Assembly: GCA_020053945.1 (NCBI GenBank)
Contig: JAGVME010000028.1
Location: 1 to 44,553 of the forward strand
Length of the DNA: 44,553 bases
Source: Gammaproteobacteria bacterium
GTDB taxonomy: Bacteria; Pseudomonadota; Gammaproteobacteria; Ga0077554; Ga007554
Direction: 5' to 3'
Both the position numbers and the translations under genes were made by a program. Shown here piece by piece: positions 26,856 through 34,789 of the stretch. The number at the start of each line of letters is the position of its first letter. The stretch's first letter is position 1. Under the pieces are notes generated by a model that worked only from the letters and a program-made list of their open reading frames with translations, was not told where the DNA came from and did no database searches.

Positions 26856-27016
26856 TGTCGGAAAATTTTACACAAGCAGACACGATGTTTGTGTAATATT
26901 CAACCTGTTTATTTCTTTACCTGTACACCGATGTCCTGTAAAATACTGATTATTAAATGAATGGCATGTTAGCCCTGAGATGGAATTCCAAGTGCAGAAT
27001 GTCGGTAAATTTTACA
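26856..27016. promoter_or_regulatory. Pair of 17-base direct repeats, probable activator sites
   Basis: TGTCGGAAAATTTTACA (26856-26872) and TGTCGGTAAATTTTACA (27000-27016) differ at one position and are 144 bases apart. They lie about 215 and 70 bases before the sigma-54 promoter of the PEP-CTERM gene, the usual range for enhancer-binding proteins. A partial copy, TGTCCTGTAAAAT, lies at 26930-26942. Identification as sites of a PrsR-like activator is inference. Confidence 0.55.
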
Positions 27017-27069
27017 ATCAGATTTAAGGGATTGTAGGAATATCAAATCTATTCAATAGATTGGCTAAG

Positions 27070-27086
27070 TTGGCCTATTTTTTGCA
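27070..27086 (+). promoter_or_regulatory. Sigma-54 (RpoN) promoter of the PEP-CTERM gene
   Basis: TTGGCCTATTTTTTGCA carries GG at 27072-27073 and GC at 27084-27085 with exactly ten bases between, the strict -24/-12 spacing of RpoN promoters. It matches the YTGGC and TTGCW halves. Transcription would start near 27097, 36 bases before the ATG. RpoN control with the PrsK/PrsR pair is known for many exosortase substrate genes. Confidence 0.7.
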
Positions 27087-27132
27087 TATATATTGTGCAG
27101 AATTTTAATGTTTTAACTGAGGCTTTTTAAGT

Positions 27133-27954
27133 ATGAAATCAACTTTTCCCTTGGTTTTAGGCGCCTTGTTTGGGTGGGTCGCCAATGCCTATGCTGTTCC
27201 GACCTTGCAGGTCGGTGCGCCCGCAGGCGCAGGTGATTCAGGAGTGTATGCGGACTATGATTCTTCTTCGTCATCCCCTACCGAAACCAATACGGCCATT
27301 ACACTTGGTAATCAGCTCTTGGTTGGAGGCGCTTATGCCAATTCCAATAATGAGTTGTTGCTTGGTGGCCAGTATATTGGATCGCAGGGGACTGGCTTGG
27401 ATTGGGCAACGGTGTTGAGCGCCGAATTTGGCGGGTCTTCGAGTGATTATAGTGTGTTTAATGGCAAAGGCGCCATATTGGTGGCTTCCATTCCGGGTGA
27501 TAGCACGGGAGGCTTGACCATCAATGGCATGATGCCGTTCTTTACGTCACCTACGTCGCTTTTCCCTAATAAACATGATCCGGTAAAGTCCGATACTTCA
27601 GATTTTCTCTTTTTTGACATTGGAAATTTTGCCAAAAACACTCCCGCCATACCGAATTTTGTAGATGAGTTACCGGGTTCTGCAGGTTCTATGGGAGAGA
27701 TCAAGAATCTGTTAATTGCTACTAGTGGTTTTCAGTGGATTCACTTCGATGTAATGGCGCTAGCGACATACGATAAGAAAGATAGCAAAACAGGCTTGCT
27801 TGACACAGGTTTGGTATTTAACCCTGGTTCTAAAGACGTAACCTGGAAAGATCCAGGCCCCTCGCCATTTGGTGTGCCTGAACCTGCTACCCCCCTCTTG
27901 CTGGGTCTGGGTTTGATGGGTCTGTTGATGGTGCGCCGCCGCCGTATTTCATAA
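27133..27954 (+). CDS. PEP-CTERM sorted surface/exported protein
   Basis: 273 residues. A signal peptide (1-21, cut after ANAYA) starts the protein. The last 26 residues are a complete sorting signal: VPEPATPLL, a hydrophobic span, then the basic tail MVRRRRIS. Exosortase recognises such signals and the proteins are usually surface-bound or part of exopolysaccharide-rich flocs. The middle has no cysteine and is rich in Gly, Ser and Asn (PTLQVGAPAGAGDSGVYADY), resembling the choice-of-anchor group of PEP-CTERM proteins, though I cannot place it firmly. GAGG lies about 10 bases before the start. It is monocistronic, behind a sigma-54 promoter. Confidence 0.92.
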   Translation: MKSTFPLVLGALFGWVANAYAVPTLQVGAPAGAGDSGVYADYDSSSSSPTETNTAITLGNQLLVGGAYANSNNELLLGGQYIGSQGTGLDWATVLSAEFGGSSSDYSVFNGKGAILVASIPGDSTGGLTINGMMPFFTSPTSLFPNKHDPVKSDTSDFLFFDIGNFAKNTPAIPNFVDELPGSAGSMGEIKNLLIATSGFQWIHFDVMALATYDKKDSKTGLLDTGLVFNPGSKDVTWKDPGPSPFGVPEPATPLLLGLGLMGLLMVRRRRIS

Positions 27955-28026
27955 GTAAGGAACGAGCTTTGTTCTTGGTCTTCACTCATCAACGCTCGCT
28001 CAAAAATTTTGCCAGGGGATATTTTT

Positions 28027-28155
28027 AGGGCGCTCCTAAAAATTTGTATGCCCGCGAAGCTTGCCCCCTAGAGGGGGGCGGGCATCGAGTCCCTTGATTT
28101 TTCTGGGTTCCTGCTTGCGCTTGAACGGCAAAAAACAAATTTATAAAGGCGCCCT
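28027..28155. repeat. Palindromic intergenic element with internal hairpin
   Basis: Arms 28027-28047 (AGGGCGCTCCTAAAAATTTG) and 28135-28155 are inverted repeats matching at 17 of 21 positions. Just inside the left arm, ATGCCCGC (28048-28055) pairs with GCGGGCAT (28078-28085), and GCCCCC with GGGGGC within that. The element fills the gap between the PEP-CTERM gene and the convergent apaH and may also terminate one or both. The arm motif CTAAAAATT recurs in the element before hslV. Confidence 0.65.
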
Positions 28156-28211
28156 TTAATTTTGGGGCGAGGTAGTTGCTATTAAATTAGCCATGCTAAA
28201 GTATCAACAGG

Positions 28212-29087
28212 CTAATTTATGATGCCGCGCCCAGGTTCCTGCGCCCCCGCGCAAGGAATGCTGATCCGTTCCCCTTGCTTACCATCAAGCCGCAGCGAAG
28301 TCAATGTTCCGCCCCATACACAGCCGGTATCAATAGGGTGTACGCCTTGCATGAGGCGTGCGTCCAGTTTGGCATGATGGAGGGTTGACCAATGGCCAAA
28401 TACAATCTCCAGGTTGGCGCTGGCGCGATTCGGCACGGCAAACCAGGGGAGAAGGCTGGAGGCTTGCGTGCCAGGAGCGCCTTTGTTCGTGAGCGCCAGC
28501 CGCCCTTGCTCATCGCAATAGCGTAGCCGGGTAAAACAATTGGTGATGAAGCGCCAACGTTCGTTGCCAGTCAGGGTGTTTGACCATTGGAAGGGGCCGT
28601 TACCATAAATGGCGGCAAGATAATGATGGTAATGCGCCCCGCGTAGCGCATTTTCTATTTCGACGGCACAGGCTTGTGCGGTGGCGAGATCCCATTGTGG
28701 AGGAAGGCCGGCATGAACCATAGTAATACCGTGGGCCGCAACGCCCAGGTGGTTATCATGGTGTAACAAGGGTTGGTGGCGTAACCAATCCAGCAATTCG
28801 TCGCGGTCGGGTGCATTGAGTACGTCATGAAAGGTATCGTCATGGCGCGTAGCGGTATGCCCGCCCGCAACCGCCAGGAGATGAAGGTCATGGTTGCCCA
28901 GTACGGTCACTGCGCTTGTTCCCAGGCTGCGCACGTAGCGCAGCACCTCTAGTGATTGTGGACCGCGATTCACCAGATCTCCCACCAGCCATAACTGGTC
29001 GCGGTTGGGTTCAAACTGAATGCGCGCTAACAGCGTCATCAGTTCGCCAAAACAGCCTTGTATATCACCAATGGCATAGACCGCCAT
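28212..29087 (-). CDS. apaH: Bis(5'-nucleosyl)-tetraphosphatase, symmetrical
   Basis: 291 residues. ApaH cleaves diadenosine tetraphosphate to two ADP and also removes NpnN caps from RNA. The calcineurin-like metal motifs are clear: AIGDIQGCFGE (residues 5-15), LWLVGDLVNRGPQS, and VTVLGNHDLHLLAVAGG. The later histidine motif is MVHAGLPPQWD, and GHWSTL lies near residue 222. The length is slightly above the usual 270-280 because of the C-terminal tail. It is divergent from rpmH and convergent with the PEP-CTERM gene. Confidence 0.96.
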   Translation of the reverse strand: MAVYAIGDIQGCFGELMTLLARIQFEPNRDQLWLVGDLVNRGPQSLEVLRYVRSLGTSAVTVLGNHDLHLLAVAGGHTATRHDDTFHDVLNAPDRDELLDWLRHQPLLHHDNHLGVAAHGITMVHAGLPPQWDLATAQACAVEIENALRGAHYHHYLAAIYGNGPFQWSNTLTGNERWRFITNCFTRLRYCDEQGRLALTNKGAPGTQASSLLPWFAVPNRASANLEIVFGHWSTLHHAKLDARLMQGVHPIDTGCVWGGTLTSLRLDGKQGERISIPCAGAQEPGRGIIN

Positions 29088-29247
29088 GTGTTTTTCCTTA
29101 TTGTCTGTTAAGTGATCAATTGAATTGAGTCACGTTTATGTGAGTCAGATTCTCCCGCGGCAGTCAACGGATGATAAAGTTGCTATTGCAGAAGCGCCTC
29201 CCATTACCTCATAAAATCAGTTGGTATGGCAAATCATCCGGTTTTTA

Positions 29248-29277
29248 TTGACATGACCCCCTCCAAATGGGTATCCT
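29248..29277 (+). promoter_or_regulatory. Sigma-70 promoter of rpmH
   Basis: A perfect TTGACA at 29248-29253 is followed after 18 bases by TATCCT (29272-29277). Transcription would start near 29284, about 56 bases before rpmH. A strong promoter fits a ribosomal protein gene. No DnaA box (TTATCCACA type) was seen in the 250 bases between apaH and rpmH. Confidence 0.65.
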
Positions 29278-29339
29278 GACAGGCTTTTATTAATGCAGCT
29301 ACACCCCTTTATTTAGCCCTTATTTGGATTAGTATAGCC

Positions 29340-29474
29340 ATGAAAAGAACATTTCAACCCAGCGTAATCAAATGCAAGCGTACCCACGGGTTTCGTGCCC
29401 GTATGAAAACCCCGGGTGGACGCTTGGTCATTAAGCGTCGCCGCGCCAAAGGCCGCGCGCGTCTCTCAGCTTGA
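29340..29474 (+). CDS. rpmH: 50S ribosomal protein L34
   Basis: 44 residues, full length. It starts [20 protein letters not shown] and ends in the basic [12 protein letters not shown], with the invariant [12 protein letters not shown] core. L34 binds 23S rRNA in the large subunit. It opens the conserved rpmH-rnpA-yidD-yidC cluster. In many bacteria dnaA lies just upstream; here the upstream gene is apaH, so this locus is not next to dnaA. Confidence 0.97.
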   Translation: MKRTFQPSVIKCKRTHGFRARMKTPGGRLVIKRRRAKGRARLSA

Positions 29475-29640
29475 GCTTCGCCTGGCTCTTGATCTGAATT
29501 GGAAGGTTCTCCCCCCGATTTTGCGCTCTACTTCAAACTTATCCCCGACCGGGCAGCATGATCATAATCGGAGGAGCCTGGTTGGAGATGAAAGCGAGGG
29601 ACTCGGTGGTGCGGATAAAAAAGTAGTGGGGGTGGTTTGC

Positions 29641-30051
29641 TTGTCCCGACGCTTTACCGTGCATCACCGCTTGCTTAAGTCTCATGAATATGAGCAGGTG
29701 TTTAATGCGACTGCTGCCCAGCGTGGGGGTGCCGGATTGGCGCCGCTGGTTCGGGGTTACCAGTTCTCCCACGGTGGGGTGATGGTGCGGGCCAGAAGAA
29801 ATGGCGGTGATTTGCCGCGTCTTGGCTTGATCATCTCCAAGAAAAGTATTAAACGCGCCATTGATCGTAATCTTGTTAAACGCATTGCCCGCGAAAGCTT
29901 CAGGCTCTGTCAGGCGCGTTTGGGCGGCTTGGATGTGGTGGTCATGAGTCGTGCCGGCCTGGGGGAGCTATCCCGCCCGGCATTGCGCGCCGTCCTTGAT
30001 AAACATTGGGATGGGCTGGCGCGATGGAGGGAGCGAGGGAAGGAGGCCTGA
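29641..30051 (+). CDS. rnpA: Ribonuclease P protein component
   Basis: 136 residues if it starts at TTG 29641. RnpA assists the RNase P RNA in trimming the 5' ends of tRNA precursors. The start is chosen because SRRFTVHHRLLKSHEYEQVF begins the family there and GGGGTGG lies 6 bases upstream. GTG codons at 29626 and 29632 are alternatives, and the frame stays open back to 29416 inside rpmH. The RNA-binding signature KRAIDRNLVKRIARESFR is at about 75-92, preceded by PRLGLIISKK. A loop GGAGLAPLVRGYQFSHGG makes it slightly longer than E. coli RnpA. Confidence 0.9.
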   Translation: MSRRFTVHHRLLKSHEYEQVFNATAAQRGGAGLAPLVRGYQFSHGGVMVRARRNGGDLPRLGLIISKKSIKRAIDRNLVKRIARESFRLCQARLGGLDVVVMSRAGLGELSRPALRAVLDKHWDGLARWRERGKEA

Positions 30052-30166
30052 ATCTTGACCGGACCAGAAGATTTCATAAATTACCTGCGGCCACGCGGGT
30101 CTTTTGATAGCCATAGCAACATTGTTCGGTCGGCTGTATGAATAACTACGGGGTTCTCCTTGCAAA

Positions 30167-30208
30167 AATCCTCCCCCGCTCAATCAAAGGGCCTGCGGGA
30201 TTTTTGTG
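30167..30208 (+). terminator. Hairpin with T run between rnpA and yidD
   Basis: CAAAAATCC (about 30160-30168) and CCCGC (30175-30179 region) pair with GCGGG followed by ATTTTTG (30195-30206). The result resembles a weak attenuator: a G/C stem and then a T run. It would lower readthrough into yidD. The stem is interrupted by extra C residues, so the call is tentative. Confidence 0.3.
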
Positions 30209-30215
30209 TGAATTT

Positions 30216-30473
30216 ATGAGATCGTCGGGTGAAAAAACTGTGGTTTTGGCGATACGCATTTATCGTGGTTTAATCAGCCCGTTTTTGGGTAATAACTGCC
30301 GGTTTTATCCCAGTTGCTCATGTTATGCCGAAACAGCCATAAAAAATCATGGTGTCATCACCGGTAGCTGGATGGCCGCACGCCGACTCGCGCGTTGCCA
30401 TCCCTGGCATCCCGGTGGCATTGACCTCGTACCTGATTCTCTACCTGTAAAGAAAGTGGATAAAACTTCCTGA
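30216..30473 (+). CDS. yidD: Membrane protein insertion efficiency factor YidD
   Basis: 85 residues from ATG 30216. The frame is open back to 30138, but relatives begin close to this methionine. YidD is a small membrane-associated helper of the YidC insertase. The family core is unmistakable: IRIYRGLISPFLGNNCRFYP, then SCSCYAETAIKNHGV, SWMAARRLARCHPWHPGG and IDLVPD. All three core cysteine positions are kept. Its stop overlaps the yidC start by one base. Confidence 0.95.
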   Translation: MRSSGEKTVVLAIRIYRGLISPFLGNNCRFYPSCSCYAETAIKNHGVITGSWMAARRLARCHPWHPGGIDLVPDSLPVKKVDKTS

Positions 30474-32161
30474 TGGATAATTATAGAATTCTTATTTTTG
30501 CGGCATTGTCCGTAGTGATCATTTTCCTCTGGCAAGCCTGGCAACAGGAGCAGGTGGCGCCGCCCACGGCGGCGACGGCTCCCGCTTCCGCACAGGCGCA
30601 AAGCGGGATAGCGCAAACACCCGCGGAGCCTGCTGCTACCAGTGGTTCGCCCGCAACCCCTGCGGCGGCAGGCGGCGCATCTACTGCCGTGCCCAGCGTC
30701 GCGCCGGTGGCTGGGAAACCAGGGTTGGCTGTAGGCCAGCGGGTTCATATAAAAACTGACGTGCTGGATGTCATTATTGACACCCATGGCGGTGATATGC
30801 GCCAAGCCGATCTTAGCGCGTATCCCGTCAAGGTAACCGAGCCGGAAAAACCGGTGCGCTTGCTGGATGAGGCGCCCTCCACATTGTTTATCGCGCAGTC
30901 GGGTCTGCTCGCCAATCGCCCCGCCCCCGATCACCATGCGCAATTTTCGGTGGAAAAAACCGAATATACCCTGAATACCGCCGATGAAATCAAGGTGCCG
31001 CTGTTGTGGACCAGTCCTGAGGGTGTGACGGTCACCAAGACCTACACTTTCCGTCGGGGGAGCTATGTGGTCGAGGTGGACCATACGGTAAACAACGCTT
31101 CCGCCACCGAATGGAAGGGCCGTCAATACCGCCAGTTGCAACGCCGTGATTCGTCCGATGGCGGCCTGTCACTGATTTACACCTACACGGGCGGCGTGAT
31201 TTACAGCGAAGCCAAAAAATACGAAAAAATCACATTTGATGACATGAAAGAAGAAAATCTCAGCCGCGATTTTGATGGCGGCTGGGCGGCCATGATTCAG
31301 CATTATTTTGTCAGCGCCTGGATACCCAAGGCCGACGAAAATAATCATTATTACAGCAAGGCGCTGGATGACAAGCATTACGTGCTGGGGATGGCCTCGC
31401 CGGAAGTCGCTATCGCTCCCGGCCAGAGCAATACGTTCACCAGCCGCCTGTATGTGGGCCCCAAGCTGCAGGATATGCTGGAAAAAATCGCGCCGGGTTT
31501 AGAGTTGACCGTTGATTATGGCCCGTTGACGATTATCGCAAAGCCGCTGTTCTGGTTGCTGGAATGGTTTCACAAAGCAGTGAATAATTGGGGTTGGGCG
31601 ATTGTGCTGCTGACGCTGACGATCAAGCTGGTGTTTTTCAAGCTGTCTGAAACCAGCTACCGTTCCATGGCGAACATGCGTCGCTTGCAACCGAAAATGG
31701 TAGCGCTGAAAGAACGCTATGGCGATGACCGCCAGAAATTCAGCCAGGCAATGATGGAGTTGTACAAGAAGGAAAAAGTTAATCCGGTGGGTGGCTGCTT
31801 ACCCGTACTGGTGCAGATTCCGGTGTTCATTGCTTTATACTGGGTGTTGCTGGAAAGCGTGGAGTTGCGCCAAGCGCCGTTCATCCTGTGGTTGCAAGAT
31901 CTTTCAACCCGCGACCCCTATTACGTGCTGCCGCTGATTATGGGTATCACCATGGTGATACAGCAACGCTTGAATCCGCCGCCGCCCGATCCGGTAATGG
32001 CGAAAGTAGTGAAGTATATGCCGTATATCTTCACGCCGTTTTTCGCCTTCTTCCCGTCGGGTTTGGTGTTGTATTGGGTAGTGAATAATACCCTGTCAAT
32101 TGCGCAACAGTGGTTTATTACCCACCGCATTGACAAGCTGGCAGCCAAGCAAACGAGTTAA
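30473..32161 (+). CDS. yidC: Membrane protein insertase YidC
   Basis: 562 residues. YidC inserts and folds inner-membrane proteins alone or with SecYEG. The first span is at about 4-20. An alanine/proline-rich linker (about 22-85) and the large periplasmic beta-sandwich domain (about 88-350) follow. The conserved insertase core begins at about 365 (FHKAVNNWGWAIVLLTLTIK, then the coiled-coil RSMANMRRLQPKM) and ends with the last spans near 440-545. It is full length and like gammaproteobacterial relatives. A terminator follows directly. Confidence 0.97.
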   Translation: MDNYRILIFAALSVVIIFLWQAWQQEQVAPPTAATAPASAQAQSGIAQTPAEPAATSGSPATPAAAGGASTAVPSVAPVAGKPGLAVGQRVHIKTDVLDVIIDTHGGDMRQADLSAYPVKVTEPEKPVRLLDEAPSTLFIAQSGLLANRPAPDHHAQFSVEKTEYTLNTADEIKVPLLWTSPEGVTVTKTYTFRRGSYVVEVDHTVNNASATEWKGRQYRQLQRRDSSDGGLSLIYTYTGGVIYSEAKKYEKITFDDMKEENLSRDFDGGWAAMIQHYFVSAWIPKADENNHYYSKALDDKHYVLGMASPEVAIAPGQSNTFTSRLYVGPKLQDMLEKIAPGLELTVDYGPLTIIAKPLFWLLEWFHKAVNNWGWAIVLLTLTIKLVFFKLSETSYRSMANMRRLQPKMVALKERYGDDRQKFSQAMMELYKKEKVNPVGGCLPVLVQIPVFIALYWVLLESVELRQAPFILWLQDLSTRDPYYVLPLIMGITMVIQQRLNPPPPDPVMAKVVKYMPYIFTPFFAFFPSGLVLYWVVNNTLSIAQQWFITHRIDKLAAKQTS

Positions 32162-32166
32162 AATAG

Positions 32167-32192
32167 CGGGCCGCAAGGCCCGTTTCTCTTTT
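32167..32192 (+). terminator. Rho-independent terminator after yidC
   Basis: CGGGCC (32167-32172) and GGCCCG (32177-32182) form a perfect six-base stem with loop GCAA, followed by TTTCTCTTTTT. It lies six bases after the yidC stop and would end the rpmH-yidC transcript. Confidence 0.85.
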
Positions 32193-32218
32193 TGTACCCT
32201 GGATTCAACATAGAAGTG

Positions 32219-32344
32219 CGATTCTCCCGTAAGCTGACCCGGCCGAATGAACGGTGCTGAAGGGTGGCACCGGGTCGGGGCTGTGCCGTAACGCGGGCCG
32301 CTCCCGCACTTGCTGGTCCAAGAGAATCGGTCAGTTATGCTGAC
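32219..32344. ncRNA. Candidate multi-branched RNA or leader before gltX
   Basis: Between the yidC terminator and gltX (a 279-base gap) lies a set of nested inverted repeats. An outer stem CGATTCTC (32219-32226) with GAGAATCG (32322-32329) encloses GACCCGG (32236-32242) with CCGGGTC (32270-32276) and GCGGG (32293-32297) with CCCGC (32303-32307). A further small hairpin GTCAG/CTGAC (32330-32344) follows. The plan resembles a three-way junction. No known riboswitch was recognised and the strand is uncertain. An intergenic repeat element is the alternative. Confidence 0.35.
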
Positions 32345-32440
32345 TGCCCCAAGGCCGATTTTCTGCCTATCCATTTTTCGTTACAATGGTGCTTATCCTG
32401 CGGCATCATGCCCATCTTATTTTCAGCCAAGGAATTGTTC

Positions 32441-33850
32441 ATGACCGTTCGTACCCGCTTTGCTCCCAGCCCCACCGGTTATCTCCATATTGGGGGCGCC
32501 CGTACGGCTTTGTTTTCCTGGTTGTATGCGCGCAGGCATGGCGGTACGTTTATTCTGCGCATTGAAGATACCGATCTCGAGCGTTCTACCCTGGAGTCGG
32601 TAAATGCGATCCTAGAGGGCATGACGTGGCTGGGGCTGGAATATGATGAAGGCCCTTTTTCGCAGAGTGACCGCTTGGGACGTTACCGCGAGGTGGCCCA
32701 GCAATTATTGAGTGCGGGTAAAGCCTATCGTTGCTATTGTTCCAAAGAGCGTCTGGAGACGTTACGCAACGCGCAGATGGCGAATAAGGAAAAGCCGCGT
32801 TATGACGGCCATTGCCGGAATTTACCCCAAAGTAATCATGGCGCTGCTGATGCGCCGCATGTGATTCGTTTCAAAAACCCCATCGAAGGCGCGGTGGTGG
32901 TCGAGGATCAGGTACGTGGCCGGGTGGTGTTTGCCAACAGCGAGCTGGACGATCTGGTTATTGTGCGTACCGATGGTATGCCCACTTATAATTTTGCCGT
33001 GGTGGTGGACGATAGTGATATGCGGGTGACGCATGTGGTGCGTGGTGATGACCATTTGAATAATACGCCGCGCCAGATCAATATTTTGCAGGCATTGGGC
33101 GCGACGCCGCCGGTGTATGCGCATGTGCCGATGATCTTGGGTGAAGATGGCGCGCGCCTGTCGAAGCGTCATGGCGCCGTGAGCGTGATGCAATATCGGG
33201 AAGAGGGATATTTACCGGAGGCGCTGCTGAATTACCTGGTGCGGTTGGGCTGGTCGCACGGTGACAAGGAAATATTTTCGCTGGATGAAATGATTGCGTT
33301 GTTTGATAGCAGTGACGTGAATAATTCGGCATCGACTTTTAATCCCGGTAAATTGATATGGCTGAACCAGCATTACATCAAAACCAGTGATGCGGCGCAT
33401 GTCGCGCATCATTTGAGCTGGCATATGGGGCGTCTGGGGGTAGATCCATCGACGGGCCCCGCATTGGTGGAGGTGGTGCAGGCGCAGCGCGAACGTGCCA
33501 AGACGCTGGTGGAGATGGCGCAGAACAGCGTGATTTTTTATCGTGAATTTGAGGCGTATGATGAAAAAGCGGCGGCGAAACATTTGAAGCAGGACATTGC
33601 GCCGGCCTTGACGGATTTGCGCGGGCGTTTTGCGGCGTTACCGGAGTGGAGCAGTGAAGCGATTCACCAGGCGGTGATGGATGTTGCGCAGGCGCGTGAC
33701 ATGAAGATGGGTAAGCTGGCGCAGCCATTGCGTGTGGCATTGTGTGGCACGGACGTGTCTCCGCCGATTGATGTGACGGTGCGTTTGATTGGCCGCGAGC
33801 GTACTTTGCGGCGCATGGATCGGGCGCTGAAATATATTTTTGGGGGTTGA
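32441..33850 (+). CDS. gltX: Glutamyl-tRNA synthetase
   Basis: 469 residues from ATG 32441. AAGGA about 7 bases upstream and the canonical start [20 protein letters not shown] fix it, although the frame is open back to 32264. The enzyme charges tRNA-Glu, also supplying glutamyl-tRNA for tetrapyrrole synthesis. The class I HIGH motif reads HIGG and the KMSKS motif reads RLSKRHG. Zinc-type cysteines are seen in YRCYCSKE and GHC. The anticodon-binding domain is C-terminal. It is a discriminating or non-discriminating enzyme; sequence reading cannot tell. Confidence 0.96.
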   Translation: MTVRTRFAPSPTGYLHIGGARTALFSWLYARRHGGTFILRIEDTDLERSTLESVNAILEGMTWLGLEYDEGPFSQSDRLGRYREVAQQLLSAGKAYRCYCSKERLETLRNAQMANKEKPRYDGHCRNLPQSNHGAADAPHVIRFKNPIEGAVVVEDQVRGRVVFANSELDDLVIVRTDGMPTYNFAVVVDDSDMRVTHVVRGDDHLNNTPRQINILQALGATPPVYAHVPMILGEDGARLSKRHGAVSVMQYREEGYLPEALLNYLVRLGWSHGDKEIFSLDEMIALFDSSDVNNSASTFNPGKLIWLNQHYIKTSDAAHVAHHLSWHMGRLGVDPSTGPALVEVVQAQRERAKTLVEMAQNSVIFYREFEAYDEKAAAKHLKQDIAPALTDLRGRFAALPEWSSEAIHQAVMDVAQARDMKMGKLAQPLRVALCGTDVSPPIDVTVRLIGRERTLRRMDRALKYIFGG

Positions 33851-33851
33851 T

Positions 33852-33879
33852 TCCTGCTGACATCATGCTGTCAGCAGGA
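33852..33879 (+). terminator. Strong hairpin after gltX
   Basis: TCCTGCTGACA (33852-33862) and TGTCAGCAGGA (33869-33879) form a perfect 11-base stem with a six-base loop, directly after the gltX stop. The following TTGTTGT is only moderately T-rich. It is best read as the gltX terminator. Confidence 0.65.
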
Positions 33880-33936
33880 TTGTTGTAGAGTGGTTGTGCC
33901 GTTTAATCATTTTTCACATTAACTGAGGATAAGCAT

Positions 33937-34335
33937 ATGGACAAAGTGCAGCATTTTGAGATTCCGGTTGACGATATTGCCCGTGCAAAAAAATTCTATG
34001 CGGGCGTGTTTGGGTGGGGAACCATGGATTTTCCGATGCCGGGGATGCAGTATGTCGGCCTTCATACCGGCCCGGTAGACGAAAAAAACATGCCGAAGGA
34101 CTCCGGTTTTATTAACGGCGGCATGTTTCAGCGTAGCCCTAAATTCCCCCTGACGGGACCGACTATTGCCATGACGGTGGATGATATTGATGCGTCGCTC
34201 AAGAAGGTCAAGGCCGCAGGTGGCGAGGTGATGATGGAGAAAATGCAGATCGCCGATATGGGACTTTATGCCTATATTAAGGATACTGAGGGGAATGTGA
34301 TCGGCATATGGCAGAACCTGAAGCCGTCGCACTAA
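33937..34335 (+). CDS. VOC-family (glyoxalase/bleomycin-resistance fold) protein
   Basis: 132 residues, a single vicinal-oxygen-chelate module pair. It begins KVQHFEIPVDDIARAKKFYAGVFGW, the classic first beta-alpha-beta unit. A second unit starts near residue 77 (IAMTVDDIDASLKKVKAAGG) and ends DTEGNVIGIWQ. Such proteins include metal-dependent lyases, dioxygenases and resistance proteins; this subgroup is usually called just VOC family protein. AACTGAGGA lies shortly before the ATG. No substrate can be assigned. Confidence 0.88.
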   Translation: MDKVQHFEIPVDDIARAKKFYAGVFGWGTMDFPMPGMQYVGLHTGPVDEKNMPKDSGFINGGMFQRSPKFPLTGPTIAMTVDDIDASLKKVKAAGGEVMMEKMQIADMGLYAYIKDTEGNVIGIWQNLKPSH

Positions 34336-34356
34336 AGTGTAGATTCAAGGTTGATG

Positions 34357-34385
34357 CCCTCTCCCATGCCACGCGTGGGAGAGGG
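34357..34385. repeat. Short palindrome CCCTCTCCC...GGGAGAGGG
   Basis: CCCTCTCCCA (34357-34366) and TGGGAGAGGG (34376-34385) are perfect 10-base inverted repeats with a nine-base loop, lying between the two glyoxalase-fold genes. Dyads of this composition are common as dispersed repeats in proteobacterial genomes. The GGGGGAGGG that follows doubles as the ribosome binding site of the next gene. Confidence 0.75.
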
Positions 34386-34414
34386 ATGTGGGTACTGAGG
34401 GGGAGGGATTCTTT

Positions 34415-34780
34415 ATGCTGGATCATATCGGGCTTGAGGTCGGTGATTACGAAAAGAGCAAGGCCTTTTACACGGTTGCCATGGCGCCGCTGGGTTATAA
34501 GTTGATCATGGAGGTGCATGGGTTCGCAGGTTTTGGTGCAGAGGGAAAACCCGACTTCTGGATTAAGGGCGGCAAGATGACGGCGCCACAAGTCCATGTG
34601 GCGTTCGCGGCTCCCAACCGCGCCAAGGTCAGGGGGTTTTACGCGGCGGCGATGGCGGCGGGCGGTAAGGATAACGGCCCGCCCGGGATACGGGCCATAT
34701 ACCATCCTCATTATTACGGCGCTTTTGTGCTTGACCCGGACGGTCACAATATCGAGGCGGTGTGCCACATGCCTGAGTGA
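34415..34780 (+). CDS. VOC-family (glyoxalase fold) protein
   Basis: 121 residues from ATG 34415. The purine-rich GGGGGAGGG ends about 8 bases upstream, and the family begins MLDHIGLEVGDYEKSKAFY; an upstream in-frame start at 34388 would place extra residues inside the repeat. The second half-domain carries VHVAFAAPNRAKVRGFYAAA and the C-terminal LDPDGHNIEAVCH, where the glutamate is a common metal ligand. It is distinct in sequence from the VOC protein just upstream. Function unknown. It is followed by a regulator after 9 bases. Confidence 0.88.
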   Translation: MLDHIGLEVGDYEKSKAFYTVAMAPLGYKLIMEVHGFAGFGAEGKPDFWIKGGKMTAPQVHVAFAAPNRAKVRGFYAAAMAAGGKDNGPPGIRAIYHPHYYGAFVLDPDGHNIEAVCHMPE

Positions 34781-34789
34781 CCAAGACCC

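Noticed and set aside
29088-29339. Chromosomal origin next to rpmH
   Set aside because: No DnaA boxes, AT-rich unwinding region or dnaA gene were seen in the gap.
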